From: Christensenella minuta
GTDB taxonomy: Bacteria > Bacillota > Clostridia > Christensenellales > Christensenellaceae
Assembly: GCF_003628755.1 (NCBI RefSeq)
Contig: NZ_CP029256.1
Span: 329,585 to 393,584, forward strand
Length of the DNA: 64,000 nt
Reading direction: 5' to 3'
This document shows positions 52,144-61,666 of the stretch, in pieces (position 1 is the first letter of the stretch; each line of letters begins with the position of its first letter). Under the pieces are notes generated by a model. The model saw only the letters and a list, made by a program, of their open reading frames with translations. It was not told the origin of the DNA and did no database searches. The translations under genes and the position numbers were made by a program.

Positions 52144-52172
52144 TTGACAATTTAAATTCATGATTTTATAAT
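52144..52172 (+). promoter_or_regulatory. Consensus promoter of the second sugar ABC operon
   Basis: TTGACA, 17 bp, TATAAT: both hexamers perfect. TTCATGA, a half of the palindrome at 52230, lies in the spacer at 52157-52163. About 100 nt of leader follow before the ATPase gene. Confidence 0.85.
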
Positions 52173-52229
52173 GAGGTCAACAATTAAAGCTCCATTTCAT
52201 ACAATTCAAACAACAACGTACTTCAACCT

Positions 52230-52244
52230 TTCATGAATCATGAA
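52230..52244 (+). promoter_or_regulatory. Palindromic operator candidate in the ABC leader
   Basis: TTCATGA-A-TCATGAA, a perfect 15-bp dyad about 35 bp before the ATPase start; one half-site recurs in the promoter spacer. It differs from the ROK-type dyads, so another regulator may act here. Confidence 0.5.
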
Positions 52245-52276
52245 GAAGAAAAAACTTTCCGGAGAGGGGAAAAACC

Positions 52277-53767
52277 ATGCAGACTTTTTTGGAAATCGAT
52301 CATATCAGCAAGACGTTTCCGGGAGTAAAAGCGCTCAGCGATGTTCATTTTGATATTTACCCTGGGGAAGTGCATTCCCTGGTGGGCGAAAACGGCGCGG
52401 GAAAATCTACCCTGATTAAAATTATGTCGGGGGTATATCAACCGGATGAAGGCGGAACGATCAAAATCAATGGAAAAGAAACAAAAATACATAATGCGAT
52501 GGATGCGATTCGGCAGGGAATTGCCGTTATTTATCAGGATTTCAGCCTGTTCGGCAATCTGAGCGTGGCAGAAAATATCGTTATCAATCAGATGATCGAA
52601 AAGAACCGACAGGTACTGAACTGGAAAGAGATACGTAAAAAGGCTGCGGAAGCGCTCCGGATTGTGGGCGCAGATATCAGTCCGTCAGAAACGCTGGAAA
52701 ATCTTTCAGTCGCCAAGCAACAAATGGTTGCGATCGCAAGTGCGGTGGCGCAAAAGGCACAGATGATTATTATGGACGAACCGACTTCGGCTCTATCGAC
52801 GACGGAGGTGGAAACGCTGTATGGCATTATTGAGAAACTGAAAGCGGAAAATATTGCCGTGATGTTTGTTAGTCATAAGATGGACGAATTGTTCCGGATC
52901 AGCGACCGTTTCACAGTATTCCGGGACGGCCAGTATATCAAAAGCTGTAAAAAAGAAGAAATTGACCGTGGGGGACTTATTTCACTGATGGTGGGCCGGA
53001 AGATTGAATTTGACAGCCTTGCCAACCCGGTACAAAAATCCGAGGTGGTACTTGAGGTTTCCCATCTGAGTAAAAAAGGGAATTTTAAAGATATATCTTT
53101 CACGCTTCACAAGGGAGAGATATTGGGGATCACCGGCCTTGTCGGCGCAGGGCGGAGCGAGATGGTACAGGCGCTTTTCGGCTTAAATCGGCCGGACAGC
53201 GGCACCGTGAAAATTGACGGCAGGGAAACTCATATCGATAATACATGGGGCGCCGTGGACGCAGGGATCGGATATATACCGGAAAGCAGGCAGACCCAGG
53301 GGTTGGTGCTTGATAAATCGGTGGCGGAAAACATTGCACTGCCACAGCTTAAAAAGTATACAGGAAAATTTGGTTTTGTAAACCGTAAAAAGCAAAAAGA
53401 GACAGTGGGTGAATGGGTAGAAAAGCTGGACGTGCGCCCACGCAATGAAGAACTTCTGGCGATGCAACTTTCCGGCGGCAACCAGCAGAAGGTGGTCCTT
53501 GCAAAGTGGATCGCTACGGACGCAAAAATATTGATTGTCGACGAGCCTACAAACGGTGTAGATGTGGGTGCGAAGTCTGAAATCCATAAAATATTGCGGC
53601 AGCTTGCAGATCGGGGCACGAGCCTTATCGTGATTTCGTCCGAACTGCCGGAAGTCCTTGCGGTAAGCGACCGCATCCTTGTCATGAGGCGAGGCAGAAT
53701 TTCGGGAGAATTTGTGAATAAGGACCTGACACAAGAACTTATCATGGATAAGGCAGTCGTGAGCTGA
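52277..53767 (+). CDS. Sugar ABC transporter ATPase, second system
   Basis: 496 residues, two fused ATPase domains of the RbsA/LsrA type. First: GENGAGKST, NLSVAKQQMVAIASAV, IIMDEPTSALS. Second: GLVGAGRSE (altered Walker A, normal for the family), LSGGNQQKVVLAKWI, ILIVDEPTNGVDVGAK. First gene of a four-gene importer with two permeases and a binding protein. GGAGAGGGG ribosome site. Confidence 0.95.
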   Translation: MQTFLEIDHISKTFPGVKALSDVHFDIYPGEVHSLVGENGAGKSTLIKIMSGVYQPDEGGTIKINGKETKIHNAMDAIRQGIAVIYQDFSLFGNLSVAENIVINQMIEKNRQVLNWKEIRKKAAEALRIVGADISPSETLENLSVAKQQMVAIASAVAQKAQMIIMDEPTSALSTTEVETLYGIIEKLKAENIAVMFVSHKMDELFRISDRFTVFRDGQYIKSCKKEEIDRGGLISLMVGRKIEFDSLANPVQKSEVVLEVSHLSKKGNFKDISFTLHKGEILGITGLVGAGRSEMVQALFGLNRPDSGTVKIDGRETHIDNTWGAVDAGIGYIPESRQTQGLVLDKSVAENIALPQLKKYTGKFGFVNRKKQKETVGEWVEKLDVRPRNEELLAMQLSGGNQQKVVLAKWIATDAKILIVDEPTNGVDVGAKSEIHKILRQLADRGTSLIVISSELPEVLAVSDRILVMRRGRISGEFVNKDLTQELIMDKAVVS

Positions 53768-53782
53768 GAGGGAGGACGCAAG

Positions 53783-54754
53783 ATGATAAAAAGCTTGGTA
53801 AAAAAAAGGGAGTTTACGATTTTTATGATCGTAGTCGTAATTGCGGTCGTAATTGCGATCTCAAACAGCGTCTTCTTACGGGCGGACAACATTATTGATG
53901 TGTTGAAAAGCAATTCAGTAATCGGCATTATGGCGCTGGGAATGCTGCCCGTATTGATCTCCGGCGGCATCGATGTATCGGTATCGTCTACGATTGCTTT
54001 ATGCGCGGTGATCTCAGGAAAGCTGCTTACAGTCAGCGGAGCAAATCTTTTTGCCGTGCTGGTCGTTTCGGTTGCGGTGGGAGCGGCTGTCGGACTCGCG
54101 AACGGACTTATTATTTCGAAGTTGAAAATATCCCCGATTGTCGCCACGCTTGGCACAATGTCTATCGTTCTCGGAGCGGTGCTTTATTGGACAAACGGGG
54201 AATGGATCACCAATCTGCCGGAGGATTTCAAAAATTTTGGTACGACAACCGTCGCTGGAATCCCGATTCAGGTCATAATTTTTGCCGCACTTATTGCAAT
54301 CACAGCGCTGGTTTTGAAATATACACTAGTAGGGCGCGGGGTCTATGCTATCGGCGGCAGCGCGTCCTCGGCAGTACGTGTTGGTTACAACGTAAACAAG
54401 ATACAGACATTAATTTATGTGTTTACAGGTATGACCGTAGGTCTTGCAGCGGTAGTTCATACATCGATCGTGCAGCAGGTGGATCCGAATACATTCACCG
54501 GACTGGAAATGGATGTGATCGCCTGTGTGGTAATCGGCGGAGCGAGCACTATGGGCGGATCTGGCTCTGTTACGGGAACCGTACTGGGTGTGCTGCTGAT
54601 GGCGATTATGAAAAACGGACTTATTCTTGCACGCATTCCCACTTATTGGCAGGACATCGTGGTTGGCCTGATTATCGTGGTCGCAGTTTCTATCGACGTG
54701 CTGAACAGAAATCGGGAACAAGAAAAACTCGTCCGCGTAGACGTGGAAGAATAA
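53783..54754 (+). CDS. Sugar ABC transporter permease 1, second system
   Basis: 323 residues, about nine membrane helices. IMALGMLPVLISGGIDVSVSSTIAL, GLANGLIISKLKISPIVATLGTM, AIGGSASSAVRVGYNVNKI and VIGGASTMGGSGSVTGTVLGVLLM match RbsC/LsrC-type permeases. It pairs with the following permease as a heterodimer, as in LsrACD or rhamnose and erythritol importers. Confidence 0.94.
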   Translation: MIKSLVKKREFTIFMIVVVIAVVIAISNSVFLRADNIIDVLKSNSVIGIMALGMLPVLISGGIDVSVSSTIALCAVISGKLLTVSGANLFAVLVVSVAVGAAVGLANGLIISKLKISPIVATLGTMSIVLGAVLYWTNGEWITNLPEDFKNFGTTTVAGIPIQVIIFAALIAITALVLKYTLVGRGVYAIGGSASSAVRVGYNVNKIQTLIYVFTGMTVGLAAVVHTSIVQQVDPNTFTGLEMDVIACVVIGGASTMGGSGSVTGTVLGVLLMAIMKNGLILARIPTYWQDIVVGLIIVVAVSIDVLNRNREQEKLVRVDVEE

Positions 54755-54766
54755 GGAGGCGCACAC

Positions 54767-55795
54767 ATGAAAGCGTTTAAAACCTTGAAGGAAAAGTATG
54801 CAAACGAATTGACGCTCGCATGCATTTTTATCGCAGTTTTTATCATACTGGGCATTCTCGCGCCGGATAAGTTCTTAACAGCCTATAACCTTGGCTCCAT
54901 GATGTCGCAAATGCCTGAACTCGGCCTGTTGTCGCTTGGTATGATGGCGGCGATCTTGACCGGGGGAATGAATCTCTCTATTTGCTATATTGCTTCTCTC
55001 TCCGGAATATTTGCAGCTTATGTTTTGTCGAGCGATTTTGCGGCGACAAACGTTGGAGCCGGGATCGCGGCGGCAATCGGTGTGGCGATGCTGGCCGCGG
55101 TGATAACGGGATTAATTAATGGCGGTGTGATTGCCTATATCGGCGTCGCGGCAATGCTTGTAACGCTTGGAACTATGACACTGTTTCAAGGGATTGCAAC
55201 CAATATTACCCAAGGCGGGGCAATATCCGGGTTTCCTGAAGAATTTATGGCGCTCGGAGGGGGAAACGTACTTGGAATCCCTGTTCCCATGCTTATTTAT
55301 ATCGGAGCGATCATTGCGGCCTATCTGCTTCTTGAGCGGTCCGCATGGGGATCGCGGGTTTATATGACAGGGTGCAATGAAACAGCAGCGAGATTTTCCG
55401 GCGTAAACACAAAGGCCACAGTTTTAAAGGTCTATATATTTTCAAGCGTGATGGCGGCAATTGGCGGACTGATTATGATATCACGCTATAATTCAGCACG
55501 CGTTGACTATGGCTCTTCCTATCTAATGATGAGCATTTCGGCGGTAGTCCTTGGTGGCACGAGCATTATGGGAGGCCATGGCTCTGTGATTGGAACGGTG
55601 ATTGCCGTTGGCATTATCCAGATTGTAACGACAGGGCTGAATGTACTTGGGATCAACCGCTACCTGATCGACATTATTATAGGTGCAATTCTGATTGGCG
55701 TGTTAGCAATCCGCTTCCTGAGCAAGAAGCTTTCCGACCGCAATCTTGTGAAAGCCCGGACGGTAAAAGCGGACGTGCAATCAAATACGATTTAA
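54767..55795 (+). CDS. Sugar ABC transporter permease 2, second system
   Basis: 342 residues. LLSLGMMAAILTGGMNLSICYIASLSGIF, GLINGGVIAYIGVAAMLVTLGTMTLFQGIATNITQG, GCNETAARFSGVNTKATVLKVYI and LGGTSIMGGHGSVIGTVIAV are LsrD/RbsC-family features. Twelve bases after permease 1 with AAGGAGG. The two permeases differ along their whole length, so they are not a recent duplication. Confidence 0.94.
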   Translation: MKAFKTLKEKYANELTLACIFIAVFIILGILAPDKFLTAYNLGSMMSQMPELGLLSLGMMAAILTGGMNLSICYIASLSGIFAAYVLSSDFAATNVGAGIAAAIGVAMLAAVITGLINGGVIAYIGVAAMLVTLGTMTLFQGIATNITQGGAISGFPEEFMALGGGNVLGIPVPMLIYIGAIIAAYLLLERSAWGSRVYMTGCNETAARFSGVNTKATVLKVYIFSSVMAAIGGLIMISRYNSARVDYGSSYLMMSISAVVLGGTSIMGGHGSVIGTVIAVGIIQIVTTGLNVLGINRYLIDIIIGAILIGVLAIRFLSKKLSDRNLVKARTVKADVQSNTI

Positions 55796-55849
55796 TTTCC
55801 CGAACGCTGCGGCGTTCCGAACTATCAATAAATTCAGGAGGAAATGATT

Positions 55850-56914
55850 ATGAAGAAGTTAGTGGCAATTTTGCTCGCTGCGGCTATGATGCTTTCACTC
55901 GCGGCCTGCACGGGCAGTCCAGATGCGGGCGGTGCATCCGCATCAGCGTCGGCCGAAACGCAAGCGCCTGCGGCAGATACGTCGGGTGCGGACAAAACGG
56001 CAGATGAAGCAGGCGACAGCAATTACAAGATTGCAGTTGTTCCGAAGCTCATTGGCATCCCGTATTTCACACAGACGGGCGACGGCGCCAAAGCAGCAGG
56101 CGATGAACTTGGAGTGGAGGTCATTTATACTGGCCCTTCAAAGGCGGATGCGGCGGAACAGGTAAAGATGATCGAGGACCTAATTGCACAGGGCGTAGAT
56201 GCGATTGCAGTTGCCCCCAATGATCCGGCGGCAGTCGTCCCGGCACTCGAAAAGGCAAAAAATGCAGGAATCGTATGTCTTGACTGGGACGCCCCGGTAG
56301 ACAACGAAACGTTGATTGATGCGTCTATCCACCAGATCGAAGACAAGGAATTTGCAGAACATTCCATTGATATGCTGGTCGAAGCGATGGGTGACAGTGG
56401 GGATTATGCGATCCTGACCGGCTCGCTTTCCGCACCGAACCAAAACCTGTGGATTGATTACGCAAAGACCTATGCGGCGGAGAAATATCCAAATCTAAAC
56501 CTTGTGACGGATCCGATTCCAACGGAAGAAAAACAGCAGGAAGCTTATAGTAAAACGCTTGACCTGGTTAAGGCTTACCCGGACCTTAAGGGCATTGTTG
56601 GATACGCGACGGTTTGCCCGCTGGGCGCGGCGCAGGCAATCCGTGAGAAAGGGTTGCAGGACCAGATTGCGGTTGTGGGTACGGCAGTGAAGGAGGACGC
56701 TCAGGAATTTATTGAAGACGGCTCGCTGGATATCGCATTCCTTTGGAATACGCAGGACCTTGGCGCACTCACTGTTAAAGTTGCGAAATATCTATTGGAT
56801 GGCAACGAGCTTTCAAGTGATATGACGATCGACGGATTTCCAGATATCTCGGTGGACGGCAATGTCGTATATCTCGGACCACCGGAAGACTATACGAAAG
56901 ATACCTACAAGTAA
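55850..56914 (+). CDS. LsrB/RhaS-like sugar-binding lipoprotein, second system
   Basis: 354 residues from the ATG at 55850 (CAGGAGGAA at proper distance; an ATG two codons earlier is too close). Lipoprotein signal [20 protein letters not shown], Ala/Ser-rich linker, then [53 protein letters not shown], very like LsrB and RhaS. With two permeases and one ATPase the system has LsrACDB/Rha layout. Ligand could be a tetritol, pentitol, rhamnose-like sugar or autoinducer-2; the adjacent AraBD genes favour a polyol or sugar. Confidence 0.94.
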   Translation: MKKLVAILLAAAMMLSLAACTGSPDAGGASASASAETQAPAADTSGADKTADEAGDSNYKIAVVPKLIGIPYFTQTGDGAKAAGDELGVEVIYTGPSKADAAEQVKMIEDLIAQGVDAIAVAPNDPAAVVPALEKAKNAGIVCLDWDAPVDNETLIDASIHQIEDKEFAEHSIDMLVEAMGDSGDYAILTGSLSAPNQNLWIDYAKTYAAEKYPNLNLVTDPIPTEEKQQEAYSKTLDLVKAYPDLKGIVGYATVCPLGAAQAIREKGLQDQIAVVGTAVKEDAQEFIEDGSLDIAFLWNTQDLGALTVKVAKYLLDGNELSSDMTIDGFPDISVDGNVVYLGPPEDYTKDTYK

Positions 56915-56935
56915 TCAAAAATCAAACTGAACTGG

Positions 56936-56958
56936 GGAGGCCGAATGGTTCGGCCTCC
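56936..56958 (+). terminator. Stem-loop between binding-protein and kinase genes
   Basis: GGAGGCCGAA, loop TGG, TTCGGCCTCC followed by TTTG. Partial termination here would give more binding protein than kinase. Confidence 0.75.
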
Positions 56959-57126
56959 TTTGTATTTGGAAAAGAGAAACAGGATGTTTCCCTGGATAAC
57001 AAGGGATATATGAAAATAAATGATAAATTTTATTACAGAAGCACAAAAATCCAGTGGCGAAATAACCGTTCAGGGATTAGAATAGTAGAAAAGGGAAGTT
57101 ATAGCTTCCATCCGGGAGGGAATGAC

Positions 57127-58794
57127 ATGGGAAAATATTCGATTGGAATTGATTATGGGACGTTATCAGGCCGTGCGGTGCTCGTGGACGTTGTGACGGG
57201 GGCAGAAATCGCGTCGAGTGAAATGGCGTATCCGCATGCTGTCATGGACGAAGCGCTGCCGTCCGGGAAAAAACTGGGCGTGGACTGGGCGCTCCAGCAT
57301 CCGCAGGATTACCTCGACGTGCTGTATCATATCGTTCCGGATGTACTAAAACAGGGCGGCGTAGCTGCCGCGGATGTGATTGGCGTGGGCGTTGATTTTA
57401 CATCGTGCACCGTCCTGCCGGTGAAGAAGGATGGGACGCCTCTTTGCTTCCTGCCTGAGTATGCGGACGAACCGAACGCCTATGTGAAGCTGTGGAAGCA
57501 TCATGCGGCACAGGACAAAGCGAATATAATCACGGAAACAGCGGAAAAACGCGGGGAAAAATGGCTGGCCCGGTATGGCGGGAAAATTTCGTCGGAATGG
57601 GTGTTCGCGAAAATCTGGCAGATACTGGACGAAAGTCCGGAGGTCTATGCGGCGATGGACCGTTTTATCGAAGCGGCGGACTGGCTCGTATGGCAGCTGA
57701 CCGGAAAAGAGACGCGCAATTCCTGCACAGCCGGATATAAAGCGCTGTGGCATAAACAGGAGGGATACCCTTCCAGGGAATATTTTGCGGCACTCGATCC
57801 GCGGCTGGAGAACGTGGTGGAGGAAAAACTGGGAACGGACATCCTGCCCCTGGGGAGCCGTGCGGGCGGAATCACCCCGGAAATTGCGGAAAAAACGGGA
57901 CTTGCCGCCGGGACTGCGGTCGCTGTCGGCAATGTGGACGCGCATGTATGCGTTCCCGCGGTAAAGATCAGCGGGGCGGGCAAGATGCTTGCTATTATGG
58001 GGACGTCCACCTGTCACATGCTGCTTTCCGAAAAGGAACGGGCAGTGCCCGGTGTGTGCGGATATGTGGAGGACGGAATCCTTCCGGGATTTTATGGATA
58101 TGAAGCGGGGCAGTCGTGTGTGGGCGACCATTTTGCATGGTTTGTGGAAAACTGCGTTCCCGCAAGCTATAGGGAAGAAGCGGAGAAAGAGGGCCTTCCG
58201 ATCCAGGTTTACCTGCAAAAGCTGGCGGGACGGCAGAAAGCGGGAGAAAGCGGCCTGCTGGCGCTTGACTGGTGGAACGGGAACCGCTCGATCCTTGTGG
58301 ACGTAGACCTTACGGGAGTCATGCTCGGCATGACGCTCCAGACGAAGCCTGAGGAGATGTACCGCGCGCTGGTAGAAGCGACAGCATTTGGAACGCGTAC
58401 GATTATCGAGAACTTTGAAAAGCACGGTGTGCCTGTCGACGAATTTTATGCCGCAGGCGGCATTGCGGAAAAGAGCCCGTTTATGATGCAGGTATATTCG
58501 GACATCATCAAAAAGCCGATCCGCATCTCGGGCAGCAAGCAAGGCCCGGCACTGGGCGCGGCGATTTTTGGCGCGGTGGCGGCAGGAAGCGCCGCCGGCG
58601 GGTATGACAGCGTATTCGAAGCGGCGGAAAGAATGGGCAAGCTGAAAGACGTCTTGTATACGCCGGACGAGGAGGAGGCAAAGACATACGACGCGCTTTA
58701 TGCAGAGTATGAGAAACTCCATGATTATTTCGGACGGGGCGGAAACGACGTAATGAAAACTTTGAAAAGGATAAAAAAAGCACATGAAGGATGA
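57127..58794 (+). CDS. araB: Ribulokinase (AraB family)
   Basis: 555 residues from the ATG at 57127 (GGGAGGG 6 bp upstream; 39 further upstream codons lack a site). [100 protein letters not shown] and [17 protein letters not shown] follow AraB closely. It phosphorylates L-ribulose (and often other 2-ketopentoses or tetruloses). It overlaps araD by 11 bp. Confidence 0.95.
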   Translation: MGKYSIGIDYGTLSGRAVLVDVVTGAEIASSEMAYPHAVMDEALPSGKKLGVDWALQHPQDYLDVLYHIVPDVLKQGGVAAADVIGVGVDFTSCTVLPVKKDGTPLCFLPEYADEPNAYVKLWKHHAAQDKANIITETAEKRGEKWLARYGGKISSEWVFAKIWQILDESPEVYAAMDRFIEAADWLVWQLTGKETRNSCTAGYKALWHKQEGYPSREYFAALDPRLENVVEEKLGTDILPLGSRAGGITPEIAEKTGLAAGTAVAVGNVDAHVCVPAVKISGAGKMLAIMGTSTCHMLLSEKERAVPGVCGYVEDGILPGFYGYEAGQSCVGDHFAWFVENCVPASYREEAEKEGLPIQVYLQKLAGRQKAGESGLLALDWWNGNRSILVDVDLTGVMLGMTLQTKPEEMYRALVEATAFGTRTIIENFEKHGVPVDEFYAAGGIAEKSPFMMQVYSDIIKKPIRISGSKQGPALGAAIFGAVAAGSAAGGYDSVFEAAERMGKLKDVLYTPDEEEAKTYDALYAEYEKLHDYFGRGGNDVMKTLKRIKKAHEG

Positions 58795-59473
58795 ACTGAA
58801 ACGCAGGGTCTATGAAGCGAATATGCTGCTCCCCAAATATGGGCTCATTACCTTTACCTGGGGCAATGTATCCGAACGGGAAGGGGATGTGGTCGCGATC
58901 AAGCCGTCCGGTGTGGAATATGATGCGCTTCGGCCGGAAGATATCGTGCTTGTGGGCATGGACGGAAGCATACTGGAAGACGGCCTGAACCCGTCCTCCG
59001 ATCTTGAGACCCACCTGGAACTGTACCGTAATTTTGAAGGAGTGGCGGGGATTACCCATACACATTCGGAATGGGCGACTTCGTGGGCGCAGGCGGGGAT
59101 GGACATTCCCGCGGCGGGAACGACGCATGCGGATTATATTTACGGGGACGTGCCGTGCACGCGTGGACTTACGCCGGGCGAAATACGCGGGGCGTATGAG
59201 CTTAATACCGGCAAGGTGATCGTGGAGACCTTCGCGGGCCTTGATCCTCTGGCTGTGCCGTGCGTGCTGGTGAAAAACCACGGACCGTTTACCTGGGGCG
59301 CAAGCGCAGCGGAATCGGTGCGCAATGCAGTGGTTTTGGAGCAAATAGCCAAGATGGCGTTTGTCGGACGGACCCTTCAAGGCGGCGGCCCTGAGCGGAT
59401 GCCGCAGAGCCTGCTTGACAAGCACTACCTAAGAAAGCATGGCAAAAACGCTTATTACGGGCAAAAGAAATAA
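58784..59473 (+). CDS. araD: L-ribulose-5-phosphate 4-epimerase (class II aldolase fold)
   Basis: 229 residues, normal for Ara[52 protein letters not shown] (metal His pair), TTHADY and [10 protein letters not shown] match. It converts L-ribulose 5-phosphate to D-xylulose 5-phosphate. With AraB but no L-arabinose isomerase (AraA) in the window, the entry substrate is probably a polyol oxidised by the dehydrogenase at 50967. Some homologues act on tetrulose phosphates; this cannot be excluded. Confidence 0.94.
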   Translation: MKDELKRRVYEANMLLPKYGLITFTWGNVSEREGDVVAIKPSGVEYDALRPEDIVLVGMDGSILEDGLNPSSDLETHLELYRNFEGVAGITHTHSEWATSWAQAGMDIPAAGTTHADYIYGDVPCTRGLTPGEIRGAYELNTGKVIVETFAGLDPLAVPCVLVKNHGPFTWGASAAESVRNAVVLEQIAKMAFVGRTLQGGGPERMPQSLLDKHYLRKHGKNAYYGQKK

Positions 59474-59503
59474 AAAAAGCCATCCCGCCGGGATGGCTTT
59501 TTT
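59473..59503. terminator. Bidirectional terminator after araD
   Basis: AAAAAAGCCATCCC, loop GCC, GGGATGGCTTTTTT; serves araD from the left and the CpXC gene (stop 59546) from the right. Confidence 0.93.
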
Positions 59504-59545
59504 CAATACGGTTTGCATGCGGCCACCCTGTTGGGCGGACCGTTT

Positions 59546-60151
59546 TCAGCTTTCAAGCAGGCGGAAATGGTCCAGGACCCACTGCGAATCCACTGTTTCA
59601 AAATCTCCCGACTCTTCAAAATGTGGAGAGGAAAGCTCTGTGAGCATCTGGTTGTACAGCCCGAACGGTGTTTTGAGGATAAAATCGTTTCCGTCTTTTG
59701 CAAGGGCAAAAAAGCTCAGGGCTTCTTTATCCGCATCCGCGAGCAGCAATACATCCGGGTCCTTCACGTCGAACCGCTCCGGGTTTTGTTGGATCGTGAG
59801 GATTTTCAGCAATTCGATGGCCCGGTCGTCAAGGCCGCGGTTGAAAATGAGAACCTTTTCCCGGAAACTATGGGTGGAAAACACATCGCGCAGCGAATAA
59901 CCGGGCTGCGGCGCGGGCACGTCCGGGGGCAGGTCGGTAAGATCAAAGCCGCGGGGAATAAAGCGGATCATGACGCGCTTTGCGGGATCGTGATAAATGC
60001 ATGGATAAGGCAGCATCAGCTCCGCCCCACACGAAGGGCATGCCGCCCGGAAGGCTGTCAGGTCAAGGATTTTTTCCGCGCGTTCCGCCAAGGGGAAGGT
60101 TTCAAATTCAAATTGCGCCCCGCATTTGGGGCAATCAACGGTTTCTTTCAT
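59546..60151 (-). CDS. CpXC-domain zinc-ribbon protein
   Basis: 201 residues. The N-terminal zinc ribbon has CPKCGAQFEFETFPL and CPSCGAELMLPYP, the CpXC arrangement, followed by an all-alpha/beta region without recognised catalytic residues. Family members occur in many Clostridia and have no assigned function. AAAGGAG precedes the ATG. It is 28 bp downstream of the deacylase gene on the same strand and may share its transcript. Confidence 0.85.
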   Translation of the reverse strand: MKETVDCPKCGAQFEFETFPLAERAEKILDLTAFRAACPSCGAELMLPYPCIYHDPAKRVMIRFIPRGFDLTDLPPDVPAPQPGYSLRDVFSTHSFREKVLIFNRGLDDRAIELLKILTIQQNPERFDVKDPDVLLLADADKEALSFFALAKDGNDFILKTPFGLYNQMLTELSSPHFEESGDFETVDSQWVLDHFRLLES

Positions 60152-60178
60152 CAAGGCTCCTTTCCGCCGGAAATAAAT

Positions 60179-60664
60179 TCAGAGCTTGCAGCAAGTGATG
60201 GGATTCCCATGCTCCTCGATCAGCCGCCGGAGGTCGGCAAAGCTGAGAAACACGGTCGCTGTATTTTCGCACGGATGCACGCCCAGCGGCATTTCGCCTG
60301 CGAGGTCCTGATCGATCACGACCTCGACCTCCGCGTTTTTATCGTTTAGGACACCAAGCGGCGTAACCGCGCCGGGCGTGAGACCTAAGTGCTTTCGCAG
60401 GCGTTCCGCAGAGGCAAAACTCATGCGGGAACCGAGGAGCGCGCCAAGCTGTTTCAAGTCTACGGTTTTATCTTTTTGCACGCATACAAGGAAATGGCGT
60501 TTGCCGCTCCCATTGCGGAGAAACAGGTTTTTGCAGACGTTTCCGCGGCTGCAGATACCGATTTTTTCCATATCTTCAATCGTAAAGACCTCTTCGTGCT
60601 CTATCGTTTCATATGCGACGCCCTTTGCGTCGAGCAGTGCATAGACGTCTTCCTTTTTACCCAT
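60179..60664 (-). CDS. Prolyl-tRNA editing-type deacylase (YbaK/ProX family)
   Basis: 161 residues. VYALLDAKGVAYETIEHEEVFTIEDME, KNLFLRNGSGKRHFLVCVQKDKTVDLKQLGALLGSRMSFAS, GLTPGAVTPLGVLND and VDQDL are the INS/YbaK editing fold in its ProXp-ala (PrdX) form. It hydrolyses alanine wrongly attached to tRNA-Pro, acting in trans in the cytosol. tRNA-Pro(GGG) is encoded 27 kb away; no prolyl-tRNA synthetase is in the window. Confidence 0.92.
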   Translation of the reverse strand: MGKKEDVYALLDAKGVAYETIEHEEVFTIEDMEKIGICSRGNVCKNLFLRNGSGKRHFLVCVQKDKTVDLKQLGALLGSRMSFASAERLRKHLGLTPGAVTPLGVLNDKNAEVEVVIDQDLAGEMPLGVHPCENTATVFLSFADLRRLIEEHGNPITCCKL

Positions 60665-60991
60665 GGCTTAAAGTTTACGCTTTCTTCTTTATTTGCTACA
60701 AATATACCATATTCCGCAGGGAAAATCCATAAGGACAGAACTATATTGGTTCATTGTGCTTGTATAGATATAAGGCGCCGCCGGCAGGATCCTTTATAAT
60801 CCGTAATATCCGCAGGCCTTGTATTTAGAACAACGATACCAGAAAATGTTATGTAAAGCAAAGAAAGGACGGACAGGCGGACGAGACGGCAGGATTTCCA
60901 AATCAAAAGGGCACAGCCTATGACGGCTGTGCCCGGAAAGGGCGGTGGTTTTTTATGGACGCCCGCATGAAAGCACGCTGTGCGGATGCGG
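60665..60991. other. Gap between deacylase and efflux operon
   Basis: 327 bp without a recognised gene. It holds the deacylase promoter region near 60670-60740 and, at 60905-60934, the terminator of the efflux operon. Confidence 0.5.
60905..60934 (-). terminator. Terminator of the MacAB-like operon
   Basis: Minus-strand GGGCACAGCC, loop GTCATA, GGCTGTGCCC, then TTTT. Confidence 0.75.
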
Positions 60992-61663
60992 TCATTCGCT
61001 GATACGGCCGTCGCTGATGGTGATGATGCGTTTGCTTGCGCCAGCGACGTTGACGTCATGGCTGATCATCACGATCGTATTTCCGGCCTCGTTCAATTCG
61101 CGAAACAGCGCCAGGATTTCTTTACCTGTTGTAGAATCGAGCGCGCCTGTCGGCTCGTCGGCCAGCAGCAGGGCGGGCTTCGTTACAAGGGCCCGGGCAA
61201 TGGCAACGCGCTGCTGCTGGCCGCCCGAAAGTTCATTCGGACGGTGTCTGATCCGGTCCATAAGGCCTACGAGGCGGATACTACCCTCCGCCTGTTCTAT
61301 TGCTTCCGTGCGCGAAAGGCCGCGCAGCAAAAGAGGCATGATAACATTTTGCAGCGCCGTATACTGCGGGACAAGGTGATACTTCTGGAAGATGAACCCG
61401 ATCTTTTCATTGCGCAGGCGGGTGAGTTCGCCGTCGCCTTGTTCGTGCACCGCTTCGCTGTCCAGAAAATAGCTGCCCGAATCAAGCGTATCCATACAGC
61501 CAAGGATGTTCATCAGCGTAGATTTCCCGCTTCCCGAGGGACCGAGTATCGTCATGTATTCGCCCCGGTCTACAGAAAGGGTGATGTTTTTTAATACGTG
61601 CAGGCTTTCTTCGCCCACGGCATAGGATTTATTGACGCCGGCAAGCTTTAAGAAGTGTTCCAT
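60992..61663 (-). CDS. MacB-type ABC transporter ATPase
   Basis: 223 residues, one ATPase domain: LGPSGSGKSTLMNILGCMD, FIFQKYHLVPQYTALQNV, NELSGGQQQRVAIARALV, LLADEPTGALDS, MISHDVNVA. The LolD/MacB/FtsE group, working with the FtsX-type permease at 62295 and the adaptor at the right edge. Three bases after the lipoprotein gene. It powers mechanical transport of a drug, peptide or envelope component without moving it through the permease directly. Confidence 0.95.
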   Translation of the reverse strand: MEHFLKLAGVNKSYAVGEESLHVLKNITLSVDRGEYMTILGPSGSGKSTLMNILGCMDTLDSGSYFLDSEAVHEQGDGELTRLRNEKIGFIFQKYHLVPQYTALQNVIMPLLLRGLSRTEAIEQAEGSIRLVGLMDRIRHRPNELSGGQQQRVAIARALVTKPALLLADEPTGALDSTTGKEILALFRELNEAGNTIVMISHDVNVAGASKRIITISDGRISE

Positions 61664-61666
61664 TGC

